Assembly (NCBI GenBank): GCA_903929925.1
Contig: CAIYWO010000117.1
Coordinates: 1 to 13,558 of the forward strand
DNA from: an uncultured beta proteobacterium
GTDB taxonomy: Bacteria; Pseudomonadota; Gammaproteobacteria; Burkholderiales; Burkholderiaceae_B
Length of the DNA stretch: 13,558 nt
Direction: 5' to 3'
Shown: positions 1 to 8,594 of the stretch, in pieces
How the letters are laid out: every line of letters starts with the position of its first letter
Position numbering within the stretch: position 1 is the stretch's first letter
Position numbers and translations under genes: made by a program
Notes under the pieces: model-generated
The model's input: the letters and a program-made list of their open reading frames with translations, nothing else
Databases searched by the model: none
Told to the model about the DNA's origin: nothing

Positions 1-2958
1 CCGCTGTACGCACGTCTGTCGCAGGCGGAGCAAGAGGAAATCTTTCGTCCCAGCACCAATGCGCGTAGGGTGGTGCTCGCGACGAACGTGGCCGAGACTT
101 CGCTGACTGTGCCTGGTATTCGCTTTGTGATTGATAGTGGGCTGGCGCGTATCAAACGCTACTCGTGGCGCAATAAGGTTGAGCAGTTACGCGTTGAGCC
201 GATCAGTCAGGCCTCTGCGAATCAGCGAGCAGGGCGTTGCGGTCGCCTGGGGCCCGGTGTGTGTATCCGACTCTACGACGAGCAAAGTTTTAAAGACCGT
301 CCAGCCTTCACAGACCCAGAAATTTTGCGCTCATCACTGGCCAGTGTGATCCTGCGCATGAAGGCCTTGAAGCTGAACAATATCGAGGCGTTTCCGTTTG
401 TAGATCCACCAAGTGGCCGAGCGATTGCCGATGGGTATCATTTGTTGCAAGAGTTGGGCGCAATGGATCCAGATGCCGAGCGCCCAGAGGCCTTAACACC
501 GACCGGTCACGCCTTGGCGAAGCTTCCCGTTGATCCTCGGATCGGCCGCATGATTCTTGCGGCATGTGATCAACATTGTCTGACAGAGATGCTGATCATC
601 GCGTCGGCGCTGTCGGTGCAAGATCCACGTGATCGGCCCATGCAAGCGCGCGAAGCGGCAGAGAACGCGCACTCAAAATTTTCGGATGACAAGTCGGAGT
701 TTGTTTCCTACATCAAGCTTTGGCGCTGGTATCACGAGCAGGTTGCGCATAAAGACTCGCAACGTAAGCTTGTGGCGCAACTGCGCCAGCAGTTTCTTTC
801 ACCGCCACGTTTGCGCGAATGGCACGATATCCACAGTCAGCTGATGGCACTGGTCGGTGAGCAAGGATGGCGTTTGAATAAAACTGAGGCAACGCACGAA
901 CAGTTGCACCTTGCCTTGATGTCAGGCCTCTTGGGCAATTTGGGTTTGAAGTCTGAAGAGTCAGGCCATTATCAAGGCGCACGCGATATTCGGTTTTGGA
1001 TTCATCCCGGCTCAAAGCTACTTAAAAAAGCTGGCAAGTGGGTCATGGCGGCTGAACTAGTTGATACTTCCAAGTTGTATGCACGTTGCATTGCAAAGAT
1101 CGAACCTGTTTGGGTGGAGCGGGTAGCCGGGCATTTGATTAAGCGCTCCTACACGGATCCGCGTTGGGAGCGCAGGCTTGGACAAGTGGTTGCGAACGAA
1201 AAGGGTTCGCTATACGGGTTACCGGTGTATTCAGGTCGGCGGATTCACTATGGTCCGCTAGATCCCGAACGTGCTCGGGAAATCTTCATTCTGCAGGCGC
1301 TCGTTCCAGGTGACCTAGAAAGCAATTTGCCGTTTATTACCCAGAATCGAAAACTGATTGCGCAGATTGAGAAGTTGGAGCATCAGACCAGGCGTCCGGA
1401 TATTCTGGTGGATGACGCGTTGATTCAAGCCTTCTATGACCGCTTGTTACCGTCCGATATCCATCAAACGGCGACGTTTGAGCACTGGTTTAAAGGTTTG
1501 TCGGCGGACCAGGCGAGTAAGTGGCTTCTGACAAAAGACGCGCTCATGCGTCATGAGGCCGCTGGCGTCACGACCGAAGTCTTCCCTAAATTTTTTGAGT
1601 GGCAGGGTGTTCGTCTGGCCGTCGATTATCACTTCGAGCCGGGCTCGCCCAAAGATGGCTTGACGGTAACCGTTCCACTGTACTTCCTGAACCAAGTTGA
1701 TGCGGCGCGCTGTGAATGGCTTGTGCCCGGCATGGTCAAAGAGAAAGTGCAGCTGTTGCTGAAGTCTCTTCCACAAAAAATCCGGCGACATTGCGTACCG
1801 CTCCCAGACTATGCCAGCGGCTTCTATGAGCGTTGGTATGAGCGCCTCGATCAACCCGGCTGCAGTTTGATCGACGGCATCATTCAAGATATGTGGACGC
1901 AATTGAAGATCCGTCCCCTCCAGACGGACTTCAAACTTGAAACACTGCCGGCCCATTTGTTTATGGCGTTTAAAGTCATCGATGAGCACGGGCGCATGTT
2001 GGCCGCAGGGCGCAATCTGGCTCAGATTCGCGCGGAGCTTGGTAAACAGGCGCAGGCAACCTTTCAGCAACTGGCGAACCGCGATCAAGCGGTTGCGAAC
2101 GTCTTGGCGCAAGATGAGATCACCGACTGGAGCTTCGGCGCGCTGCCCGAACTGATGGAGATTCGACGCAAAGGCCAAACGGTCGTGGGCTACCCCGCAC
2201 TGGTGGATCGCGGTACGACCTGCGCGCTGGATGTGTTTGATGACCCGCAGGTTGCCTTGCACGCGCATCAACGCGGCTTGGTGCGGCTCTTTAAGATTGC
2301 CCTGCGAGAGCAAGTGAAGTTTCTTGAAAAAAATCTCCATGATCTGACGCGTTTGAGCATGTTGTATTTGCCGCTTGGGTCACAAGAGAAGTTAAGAGAT
2401 CAGATTATTGATTGTGCGGTTGAGCGCGCCTGTTTGACTGAGCCCTGGCCTGCAGATGCCGAGACGTTCGACGCGCGTCGCCAAGAGGGTCGTGCAAAGC
2501 TTGGTTTGTTAGCTCAGGAAGTTGCGCGCCTTGCTGGAGCGGTCCTGACCGAATGGGCTGCGTTACAGCGTAAATTGCCCCAGGCGAAAGCGCATGCGGG
2601 CACCTATCAAGATGTCCAGAGCCAGAGTCAACAGTTGGTGCCTTCGGATTTTGTTGCGCGCATTCCTTATGCGCAGCTTGGCCATGTGCCGCGTTACTTA
2701 AAAGCCGCGATTGCGAGGATCGACAAGCTACGTGCGGATCCAGCGCGCGATGCAAAGTTGATGGCAGAGATGGCGCCGATGCTTAGCCAATACACGCGAG
2801 CGCGCAGCGCACTGAAAGGCGCTGAAGATAAGAGGATGGACGAGTTCTACTGGATGCTTGAGGAGTTGCGGGTGGCGCTTTTTGCGCAGGAACTCCGCAC
2901 GCCTATGCCCGTCTCAGTCAAAAGGTTGCAAAAGGCGTGGGAAGCGATGCAGCGCTAG
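1..2958 (+). CDS. hrpA: ATP-dependent RNA helicase HrpA, C-terminal 985 residues (5' end outside window)
   Basis: The frame is open from base 1, so the gene starts upstream; the family is about 1300 residues, so roughly three quarters is present. HrpA is a cytoplasmic DEAH-box RNA helicase, known in E. coli for fimbrial mRNA processing and, more recently, rescue of stalled or collided ribosomes. Visible parts, numbered from base 1: the end of the second RecA domain with motif V (ATNVAETSLTVPG, about residues 26-38) and motif VI (QRAGRCGR, 75-82); a winged-helix/HA2 region at about 165-270; an OB-fold-like region at about 290-400; then the long DUF3418 C-terminal domain typical of bacterial HrpA. 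Motifs I-III (Walker A, DEAH) lie outside the window. No frameshift or internal stop is seen. The gene ends two bases before the convergent lpxO. Confidence 0.95.
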   Translation, partial: PLYARLSQAEQEEIFRPSTNARRVVLATNVAETSLTVPGIRFVIDSGLARIKRYSWRNKVEQLRVEPISQASANQRAGRCGRLGPGVCIRLYDEQSFKDRPAFTDPEILRSSLASVILRMKALKLNNIEAFPFVDPPSGRAIADGYHLLQELGAMDPDAERPEALTPTGHALAKLPVDPRIGRMILAACDQHCLTEMLIIASALSVQDPRDRPMQAREAAENAHSKFSDDKSEFVSYIKLWRWYHEQVAHKDSQRKLVAQLRQQFLSPPRLREWHDIHSQLMALVGEQGWRLNKTEATHEQLHLALMSGLLGNLGLKSEESGHYQGARDIRFWIHPGSKLLKKAGKWVMAAELVDTSKLYARCIAKIEPVWVERVAGHLIKRSYTDPRWERRLGQVVANEKGSLYGLPVYSGRRIHYGPLDPERAREIFILQALVPGDLESNLPFITQNRKLIAQIEKLEHQTRRPDILVDDALIQAFYDRLLPSDIHQTATFEHWFKGLSADQASKWLLTKDALMRHEAAGVTTEVFPKFFEWQGVRLAVDYHFEPGSPKDGLTVTVPLYFLNQVDAARCEWLVPGMVKEKVQLLLKSLPQKIRRHCVPLPDYASGFYERWYERLDQPGCSLIDGIIQDMWTQLKIRPLQTDFKLETLPAHLFMAFKVIDEHGRMLAAGRNLAQIRAELGKQAQATFQQLANRDQAVANVLAQDEITDWSFGALPELMEIRRKGQTVVGYPALVDRGTTCALDVFDDPQVALHAHQRGLVRLFKIALREQVKFLEKNLHDLTRLSMLYLPLGSQEKLRDQIIDCAVERACLTEPWPADAETFDARRQEGRAKLGLLAQEVARLAGAVLTEWAALQRKLPQAKAHAGTYQDVQSQSQQLVPSDFVARIPYAQLGHVPRYLKAAIARIDKLRADPARDAKLMAEMAPMLSQYTRARSALKGAEDKRMDEFYWMLEELRVALFAQELRTPMPVSVKRLQKAWEAMQR

Positions 2959-2960
2959 CG

Positions 2961-3860
2961 TTATAGAGTGATAAATAAGTAAATCGCGAGTGCGATCAAC
3001 GAGAACTTCGTAACTTTATATAACGTCCGATTTGCCTTTTTAAAGGCGCGACGTTTTTGATCCAGGAGCCAGTGGTAATGGGTCAGTTTGTTGATGAGTC
3101 CTGTCTGGTCACTGTCCGCATTTGGCGAGCTCGCCGCCGACATGGCAACCCGGCCAAACCATTGATTGAAAGCGGTGACCCAGGCCCATTTCGTGGGCCG
3201 TTCGACATCACAAAATAAAATGATGCGATTGTCTGGGCTGCCGTTATAGACGTCGTGCACGTAGGTTTCATCAAAAATAACGCCTTCACCGTCTCTCCAG
3301 CTATAACGCAGGCCATCGACATCGATGTAGCACAGGTCGCTATTGGGTGTGGCTAGGCCCAAGTGGTAGCGCAGAGAGCCGGCAAAGGGGTCGCGGTGGG
3401 GGTTGAGTTGTCCTCCGGTAGGAAGCTCGGCAAACATGGCGGCTTTCACGCTTGGGATCTGGTTGAGTAGGGCAACCGTTTGGGGGCAAAGTGTTGCGGC
3501 CGACGGGTGGCGTGCGTCATACCACTTCAAATAAAAACGCTTCCATCCGTACTTAAAGAAGGAGTTGAAACCAATATCGTTATGTAATTCAGGTGCTTTG
3601 ATTTGCTGCAACTGATTCAGGTGCAGTGCCTCATCGCGAATGATCTCCCAATTGTCCTGCAGAAGCTGAAGCTCCGGCATCGTATCGTTCGGGATATAGG
3701 GCGTGGTAGGCACCCGCGAATTCAATATCATGAGCGCGTTGATGGGTGCCAAGAGGATGGAATGGTCTAAAAACTGTCTGCCAAGAGGGAGTCGGACACG
3801 ACCCCGATAATGGGCAAAAAGGATTGATGCAAGCCAAGCAGCCAAAACAATCCACTTCAT
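2961..3860 (-). CDS. lpxO: LpxO-type lipid A 2-hydroxylase (aspartyl/asparaginyl beta-hydroxylase family)
   Basis: This is a 299-residue member of the Fe(II)/2-oxoglutarate-dependent aspartyl/asparaginyl beta-hydroxylase family. It matches LpxO in length (Salmonella LpxO is about 302 residues) and in layout: a hydrophobic N-terminal segment (1-17) followed by HYRGRVRLPLGRQFLDHS, a cytoplasmic catalytic domain, and a hydrophobic C-terminal tail (about 286-299). Iron ligands are H155 and D157 (HRDPF) and H202 (YVHDVYN); R212 (NRIILF) is the likely 2-oxoglutarate-binding arginine. The family adds a 2-hydroxyl to a secondary acyl chain of lipid A at the inner membrane. An AGGGGA ribosome site (reverse complement of 3866-3871) sits five bases before the ATG, which supports this start. 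The gene is divergent from dnaE and stands alone. A generic peptide or protein hydroxylase is less likely because of the two membrane segments. Confidence 0.9.
   Translation of the reverse strand: MKWIVLAAWLASILFAHYRGRVRLPLGRQFLDHSILLAPINALMILNSRVPTTPYIPNDTMPELQLLQDNWEIIRDEALHLNQLQQIKAPELHNDIGFNSFFKYGWKRFYLKWYDARHPSAATLCPQTVALLNQIPSVKAAMFAELPTGGQLNPHRDPFAGSLRYHLGLATPNSDLCYIDVDGLRYSWRDGEGVIFDETYVHDVYNGSPDNRIILFCDVERPTKWAWVTAFNQWFGRVAMSAASSPNADSDQTGLINKLTHYHWLLDQKRRAFKKANRTLYKVTKFSLIALAIYLFITL
3022..3058 (+). terminator. Weak candidate intrinsic terminator for hrpA
   Basis: AACGTC at 3022-3027 pairs with GACGTT at 3050-3055, and nested inside GCCTT (3034-3038) pairs with AAGGC (3043-3047). The right arm runs into five T residues (3054-3058) on the + strand. 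It lies about 65 bases past the hrpA stop, inside the 3' end of the opposing lpxO. An asymmetric internal loop (six bases against two) weakens the stem. Because it is also lpxO coding sequence, it may be a chance structure. Confidence 0.25.
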
Positions 3861-3910
3861 GCTGGTCCCCTAATTAAAACCGATGGCGACAAGGAGTGCT
3901 AAATCCTAAG

Positions 3911-3922
3911 TATTGCGCAATA
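3911..3922. repeat. 12-base perfect palindrome in the lpxO/dnaE divergent region
   Basis: TATTGCGCAATA is identical to its own reverse complement and lies in the 103-base space between the divergent starts of lpxO and dnaE. It is about 30 bases upstream of the TACAAT box of dnaE and about 50 bases upstream of the lpxO ATG. The position would suit a small dimeric regulator acting on either gene. A palindrome of this length is expected a few times by chance in 13.5 kb, so only its location makes it notable. Confidence 0.3.
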
Positions 3923-3951
3923 AAAAGCGGTCTGAGCGAGTCCGAAAAAGG

Positions 3952-3957
3952 TACAAT
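3952..3957 (+). promoter_or_regulatory. Candidate -10 box of the dnaE promoter
   Basis: TACAAT differs from the sigma-70 consensus TATAAT at one base. Transcription usually starts about seven bases after the box, here at about 3964, which is the A of the dnaE ATG. No good -35 hexamer is seen at 16-18 bases spacing; the region around 3929-3935 matches the consensus poorly. If the box is used, the dnaE message would have little or no leader. Confidence 0.45.
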
Positions 3958-3963
3958 GACGGC

Positions 3964-6900
3964 ATGCAATCACTAGCTCAGTCCCCATCGCAGACGCATC
4001 CTTTTGTGCACCTGCGCGTTCACTCCGAATTCTCGGTCGTGGACGGGACGGTGCGTATCCCAGACTTGATCGATCGCGTGTCCGAACTCGGACAACCCGG
4101 CGTGGCATTGACCGATCTATCGAACGTATTCGGCCTCATCAAATTTTACAAAGCAGCTAGATCGGCCGGTATCAAACCGATTGTTGGTTGCGATGTGTGG
4201 TTAACGAATGCAGAAGACCGCGACAAAGCATCACGCATTTTACTGCTCGTGGCGACTCAGGCGGGATATTTGGCTCTTTGCCAGCTTTTAACGCGCGCCT
4301 GGCTTGAGAACGCTCACCGCGGCCGAGCCGAAATGCGTCGCGAATGGTTTGAGGGAGTGCAGGGTCTCATTGTTCTGTCTGGTGCGCGCGGCGGTGACAT
4401 CGGACAGGCGCTGATGGCTAGAAACCAAGAGCTGGCCAAGTCCTTGGCTCTTTCTTGGAAAAAAACATTTCCGGATAGCTTTTATATTGAACTGCAGCGA
4501 ACTGAGGCTGAAGCCGATCAGTCTTATGTGCATGCCGCACTGAGCCTCGCTTCGGACTGTGGTTTGCCAGTCGTCGCGACTCACCCCGTGCAGTTTCTTG
4601 GGCCGACCGAGTTTCAGGCGCACGAGGCTAGGGTTTGTATCTCTGAGGGCGAGATTCTCACGAACCCCAGGCGTCCTCGCTGGTTCACGCGTGACCAATA
4701 TCTGCTTTCGAGCGCCGAGATGCAGGAGCGATTTCGCGATGTGCCATCGGCGTTGGCCAATGCCGTTGCCATCGCCCAGCGCTGCAACCTGACCCTAGAG
4801 CTCGGTCAACCTCGTCTTCCGAACTTCCCAACCCCCGAGGGGGTGTCGCTCGATGATTATCTGGTTCAGCTCTCTGAGCATGGGCTCGAGAAACGCATGC
4901 TGCAACTCTTTCCTGACGCGGCAAAGCGCCAGGAGGCTTATCCGCTCTATGCCGAGCGCTTGGCGCTTGAGTGCAAAACCATCATCAAGATGGGCTTCCC
5001 CGGCTACTTTCTGATCGTTCAGGACTTCATCAACTGGGGTAAGAACAACGGCGTGCCGGTTGGGCCAGGCCGCGGCTCGGGTGCCGGCTCGCTGGTCGCG
5101 TATTCCTTAGGCATTACCGATCTGGATCCGATTCGTTACGACTTGCTCTTTGAGCGGTTCTTAAATCCAGAGCGGGTCTCGATGCCTGACTTCGATATCG
5201 ACTTTTGCCAAGACAATCGCGAACGGGTGATCGAGTACGTAAAGACCAAATACGGTCGCGAGGCGGTGAGTCAGATTGCGACCTTCGGTACGCTCGGTGC
5301 GAAAGCGGTCGTGCGTGACGCAGGGCGCGTCCTGGATATGCCCTACATGCTGTGTGATGGGCTGTCCAAATTGATTCCGCACAACCCAGCGGACCCCTGG
5401 ACCTTGGATCGGGCGCTGAAAGATGAGCCAGCTTTCAAAGAACGCTATGAAAGCGAAGAAGAAGTGCGTGCACTCGTTGATCTCGCGCGGCCCCTTGAAG
5501 GGCTGACACGAAACGTAGGTATGCATGCAGGTGGCGTCTTGATTGCTCCGGGCAAGCTGACCGATTTCTGCCCGCTGTATTGCCAGCCCGGCCAAGAGGG
5601 CAGTGCGGTATCGCAGTTTGACAAAGATGATGTTGAAGCAGCGGGCCTCGTTAAGTTCGACTTCCTCGGTTTACGTAACCTGACGATTCTTGATTGGGCC
5701 GTGCGCTTCGTGCGTGGCTTTAACGCCGAGTTGCGCGACTTCGATTTAATGTCCTTGCCGCTCGACGATCCGGCCACCTACCAGATCCTTTGCGATGCCA
5801 ACACCACTGCGGTGTTTCAGCTCGAATCCCGAGGTATGAAGGAGCTGCTGAAAAAACTGCGGCCCAACACCTTCGAAGACATCGTCGCTGTGCTCGCGTT
5901 GTTTCGCCCGGGGCCACTTGAATCGGGCATGGTTGACGACTTTGTCAATCGTAAGCACGGTCGTGCATCCGTTGATTATTTCCACACTGATCTTGAGTCG
6001 ACTTTAAAAAGCACCTATGGTGTGATCGTGTATCAAGAGCAGGTGATGTTGATCTCGCAGATTGTGGGCGGCTATTCGCTTGGTGGCGCCGATCTCCTGC
6101 GTCGCGCGATGGGTAAGAAAAAAGCCGAAGAAATGGCTGAGCATCGCGGCCTGTTTGAGCAGGGCGCGCTCAAAAAGGGATACGACCCAAAGCTTGCCGT
6201 CAAGCTGTTCGATTTGATGGAAAAGTTCGCAGGCTACGGTTTTAATAAGTCGCACTCTGCTGCATACGCTTTGATCGCGTATCAAACCGCTTGGCTCAAG
6301 GCGCATCATCCTGCAGAGTTCTTTGCTGCCACGTTGTCGTCCGATATGGATGACACAGGCAAAGTGCAAATCTTTTGGCGGGATTGCTTACTCAACGGCA
6401 TCACCGTGTTGCCGCCAGACGTCAATGCCTCAGGATATCGTTTTGAGCCGGTGGCTGACGCCCATAGCGCCAAGGGCCTGCCTCCTAGAACGATTCGTTA
6501 TGGCATGGGTGCCGTTAAAGGAACAGGGCAAGCAGCGGTTGAAGAAATCTTACGCGCGCGCAAAGAGGCGCCCTTCACCTCGTTGTCTGATTTTTGTCAG
6601 CGCGTCGATCGCCACACCGTCAATCGTCGGAGCATCGAAGCACTGATTCGCGCAGGCGCTTTTGATCTGATTGAGTCGAATCGTGCCGCGCTGATTAATT
6701 CGCTTGGCACCGCATTAGAGGCGGCTGAACAATTTAGCCGGAGCGCCAACCAGGTATCACTCTTTGGTGATGACAGCCATGAGGTCGTGGCGACTGAGCT
6801 TTCGCAGTGCCCGCCTTGGGATTTGCGCACCCGCCTCACCGAAGAGAAGATCGCTCTCGGTTACTTCTTTAGTGGGCATCTGTTTGATGCCTGGCGTGAT

Positions 6901-7461
6901 GAAGTGCGACATTTTGTCAGTAAGCCTTTGTCGCGGCTCGAGCCCTTGCGTGATCCGCAGTGGGTGGCCGGCGTCATCGCAGGCACGCGGACCATGATGG
7001 GACGTCGTGGCAAGATGCTTTTTGTCATTCTGGACGATGGGTCGGCTCAAGTTGAAGTGGCTGTTTACTCAGAGCTCATCGACCAGCACCGCAACCGTTT
7101 GCGTGATGATCAATTACTGATCCTGCAGGTCAAGGTGAGTAACGACGAATACTCCGGTGGCATGCGTGTTGCGGCTGAGCATATCTATGATTTACAACTG
7201 GCACGCGAGGCGCGTGCCAAGTCACTGCGGATTCGACTCAATGGTAATGCGGATGCCGCCATGCTCAAGCGTGTCTTGAACCCGTTTCGCGCGTCGCCCG
7301 AGAACGGTTTTGCGGGTACACCCGTTGAAGTCATTTACGAGAATGCGCGCGCGAGTTGCACCTTGCGTCTGGGCGAGGGTTGGCGGGTACGGTTATCCGA
7401 CACGTTGGTCGAGCAGTTGACCACCTGGACCTCGCCCTCGGATGTGGAAGTGACCTACTAA
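3964..7461 (+). CDS. dnaE: DNA polymerase III alpha subunit
   Basis: This is the catalytic subunit of the replicative polymerase, 1165 residues from the chosen ATG, close to the 1160 of E. coli DnaE. The N-terminal PHP domain begins HLRVHSEFSVVDG (H16, H20). The C-family polymerase core carries acidic residues D411 and D413 in PDFDIDF and D566 in VKFDFLGLRNL, matching E. coli D401, D403 and D555. A GPGRGSGAGSLVAYSLGITDLDP block precedes the catalytic motif as usual for the family. QVSLF (930-934) fits the internal beta-clamp binding motif. An OB-fold region follows (about 1000-1080). The start at 3964 gives the normal family N-terminus; an upstream in-frame TTG at 3913 would add 17 basic residues unlike the family. 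The only upstream purine run (AAAAAGG, ending 3950) is 13 bases from the ATG, farther than usual. The stop TAA shares its last base with the ATG of the next gene. Confidence 0.98.
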   Translation: MQSLAQSPSQTHPFVHLRVHSEFSVVDGTVRIPDLIDRVSELGQPGVALTDLSNVFGLIKFYKAARSAGIKPIVGCDVWLTNAEDRDKASRILLLVATQAGYLALCQLLTRAWLENAHRGRAEMRREWFEGVQGLIVLSGARGGDIGQALMARNQELAKSLALSWKKTFPDSFYIELQRTEAEADQSYVHAALSLASDCGLPVVATHPVQFLGPTEFQAHEARVCISEGEILTNPRRPRWFTRDQYLLSSAEMQERFRDVPSALANAVAIAQRCNLTLELGQPRLPNFPTPEGVSLDDYLVQLSEHGLEKRMLQLFPDAAKRQEAYPLYAERLALECKTIIKMGFPGYFLIVQDFINWGKNNGVPVGPGRGSGAGSLVAYSLGITDLDPIRYDLLFERFLNPERVSMPDFDIDFCQDNRERVIEYVKTKYGREAVSQIATFGTLGAKAVVRDAGRVLDMPYMLCDGLSKLIPHNPADPWTLDRALKDEPAFKERYESEEEVRALVDLARPLEGLTRNVGMHAGGVLIAPGKLTDFCPLYCQPGQEGSAVSQFDKDDVEAAGLVKFDFLGLRNLTILDWAVRFVRGFNAELRDFDLMSLPLDDPATYQILCDANTTAVFQLESRGMKELLKKLRPNTFEDIVAVLALFRPGPLESGMVDDFVNRKHGRASVDYFHTDLESTLKSTYGVIVYQEQVMLISQIVGGYSLGGADLLRRAMGKKKAEEMAEHRGLFEQGALKKGYDPKLAVKLFDLMEKFAGYGFNKSHSAAYALIAYQTAWLKAHHPAEFFAATLSSDMDDTGKVQIFWRDCLLNGITVLPPDVNASGYRFEPVADAHSAKGLPPRTIRYGMGAVKGTGQAAVEEILRARKEAPFTSLSDFCQRVDRHTVNRRSIEALIRAGAFDLIESNRAALINSLGTALEAAEQFSRSANQVSLFGDDSHEVVATELSQCPPWDLRTRLTEEKIALGYFFSGHLFDAWRDEVRHFVSKPLSRLEPLRDPQWVAGVIAGTRTMMGRRGKMLFVILDDGSAQVEVAVYSELIDQHRNRLRDDQLLILQVKVSNDEYSGGMRVAAEHIYDLQLAREARAKSLRIRLNGNADAAMLKRVLNPFRASPENGFAGTPVEVIYENARASCTLRLGEGWRVRLSDTLVEQLTTWTSPSDVEVTY
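7199..7219. repeat. Nine-base perfect inverted repeat near the end of dnaE
   Basis: TGGCACGCG (7199-7207) and CGCGTGCCA (7211-7219) form a perfect nine-pair, GC-rich stem with a three-base loop, about 240 bases before the dnaE stop codon. No T-run follows, so it is not an intrinsic terminator. It encodes part of an alanine/arginine/glutamate-rich helix (LAREARAK), so codon choice may explain it. It could still affect message stability or how much transcription continues into the downstream LPS genes. Confidence 0.35.
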
Positions 7462-8579
7462 TGAGCGACAAGCCCTTGCGTATCGTTCACTCTGAAGCCG
7501 CGACCAGTTTCGGAGGACAGGAGAGCCGAATCTTCAAAGAAATGGTGGCTATGCGGGATCAAGGTCACTACCTCGAGGCGATTTGCCAGCCCAATGCACA
7601 ATTGGCGACTCGTTTGCGCGATGCAGGTTTTGTTGTGCATACCTTGCTCATGGACGGCGCACTGAATGTCGCTCGAGGCATTCTCAGCATCAGACGAATT
7701 TTGAAGCAGGGTGGTTTTGACGTGCTGAATACCCATAGTCGCCAAGATACAGTTATTGCTGCATCAGCAGGTCGTCTTGCGGGGACACCCCTCATCGTTC
7801 GCACGCGCCATCTGTCGAGCAAAATTAACTCCTTGTTGTCCTACACTTGGTTGCCGCACCGAATTACAACGGTCAGCGATTATGTAAGAAGGGTGCTCCT
7901 TGCCAAAGGGGTGCTCGGATCAAAAGTTGAGACCGTGCATAGCCCCATCGCGTTGCCACCTATGCCAGAGTCCTCCACTTTACGTGCGGAATTGGGCTTA
8001 GCAGCCTCGGATGTGATTGTGGGTTGTGTTGCCGTGATGCGATCCAATAAAGGGCATGAAATTTTACTGGAGGCGATTGCTCCGTTACTGAAATCTCGTC
8101 CAAATTTGCATCTGGTTCTCGTCGGAGCAGGGTCACCAACCTACGAGCGTGTTGTTCATAAAGTCTCGGAGCTTGATATTGCCAGTCAAACCCACTTGAT
8201 GGGCGCGCGCAAAGACGTTCCGAACCTGTTAGTAGGCATGGATTTGTTCTGCCTGGCAACGAAAGAAGAGGCATCTGGTACAGTCTTCGTCGAAGCCGCT
8301 GCGCATGGACTTGCCACAATTGGCACGAATGTGGGCGGCGTCGCAGAAATGGTCATTGATGGCGTCACGGGGCTTTTGGTACCCAAAGATGATGTGCTAG
8401 GTTTTCGTCAGGCAATTACCCGCTTAATTGATGATCCTGCGCTGCGTAAAAAATTAGGGCAGGCGGGCTACACTCGCGTGCGCACCGAAGGAATGTTTCA
8501 CATACAGACACTATCCCGTAATACCGAACGTGTTTATCGTCGCTGGTTGGCGGAACTCGCACCACAACGTTATGCATAA
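7461..8579 (+). CDS. GT4-family glycosyltransferase, first of the LPS core cluster
   Basis: This 372-residue protein has the two-domain GT-B layout of family 4 glycosyltransferases. The N-terminal domain starts with RIVHSEAATSFGGQESRI (about 7-24), a glycine loop typical for acceptor binding. The C-terminal nucleotide-sugar domain includes VGAGSPTYERVV (about 221-232) and the E-x7-E motif, E270 and E278 (EASGTVFVE), followed by the usual AAHGLATIGTNVGGVAEMV block. It has no signal peptide and should act at the cytoplasmic face of the inner membrane. The ATG overlaps the dnaE stop by one base (TAATG), and GGAAG at 7446-7450 is a plausible ribosome site ten bases upstream. A longer frame reaching back to 7356 would lie inside dnaE and lacks family resemblance. 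The deacetylase that follows suggests that it may transfer an N-acetylhexosamine; donor and acceptor are otherwise unknown. Confidence 0.9.
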   Translation: MSDKPLRIVHSEAATSFGGQESRIFKEMVAMRDQGHYLEAICQPNAQLATRLRDAGFVVHTLLMDGALNVARGILSIRRILKQGGFDVLNTHSRQDTVIAASAGRLAGTPLIVRTRHLSSKINSLLSYTWLPHRITTVSDYVRRVLLAKGVLGSKVETVHSPIALPPMPESSTLRAELGLAASDVIVGCVAVMRSNKGHEILLEAIAPLLKSRPNLHLVLVGAGSPTYERVVHKVSELDIASQTHLMGARKDVPNLLVGMDLFCLATKEEASGTVFVEAAAHGLATIGTNVGGVAEMVIDGVTGLLVPKDDVLGFRQAITRLIDDPALRKKLGQAGYTRVRTEGMFHIQTLSRNTERVYRRWLAELAPQRYA

Positions 8580-8594
8580 AAATACAAAAGAAGT

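Noticed and set aside
1262..1279. Short inverted repeat with CCCGA and TCGGG arms in hrpA
   Set aside because: It is short, within conserved coding sequence, and has no regulatory context.
1447..2340. A 297-codon open frame on the - strand inside hrpA
   Set aside because: It lies fully antisense to well-conserved HrpA sequence, has no recognisable domain, and is explained by codon bias of the true gene.
3913..3963. Upstream TTG start that would lengthen DnaE by 17 residues
   Set aside because: The added residues are highly basic and unlike DnaE N-termini; ATG 3964 gives the expected length and the PHP domain position. The TTG also sits within the palindrome in the promoter region.
7356..7460. 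Extended N-terminus for the first GT4 gene
   Set aside because: The extra 35 codons lie inside dnaE, out of its frame, and show no glycosyltransferase features; ATG 7461 gives a normal start.
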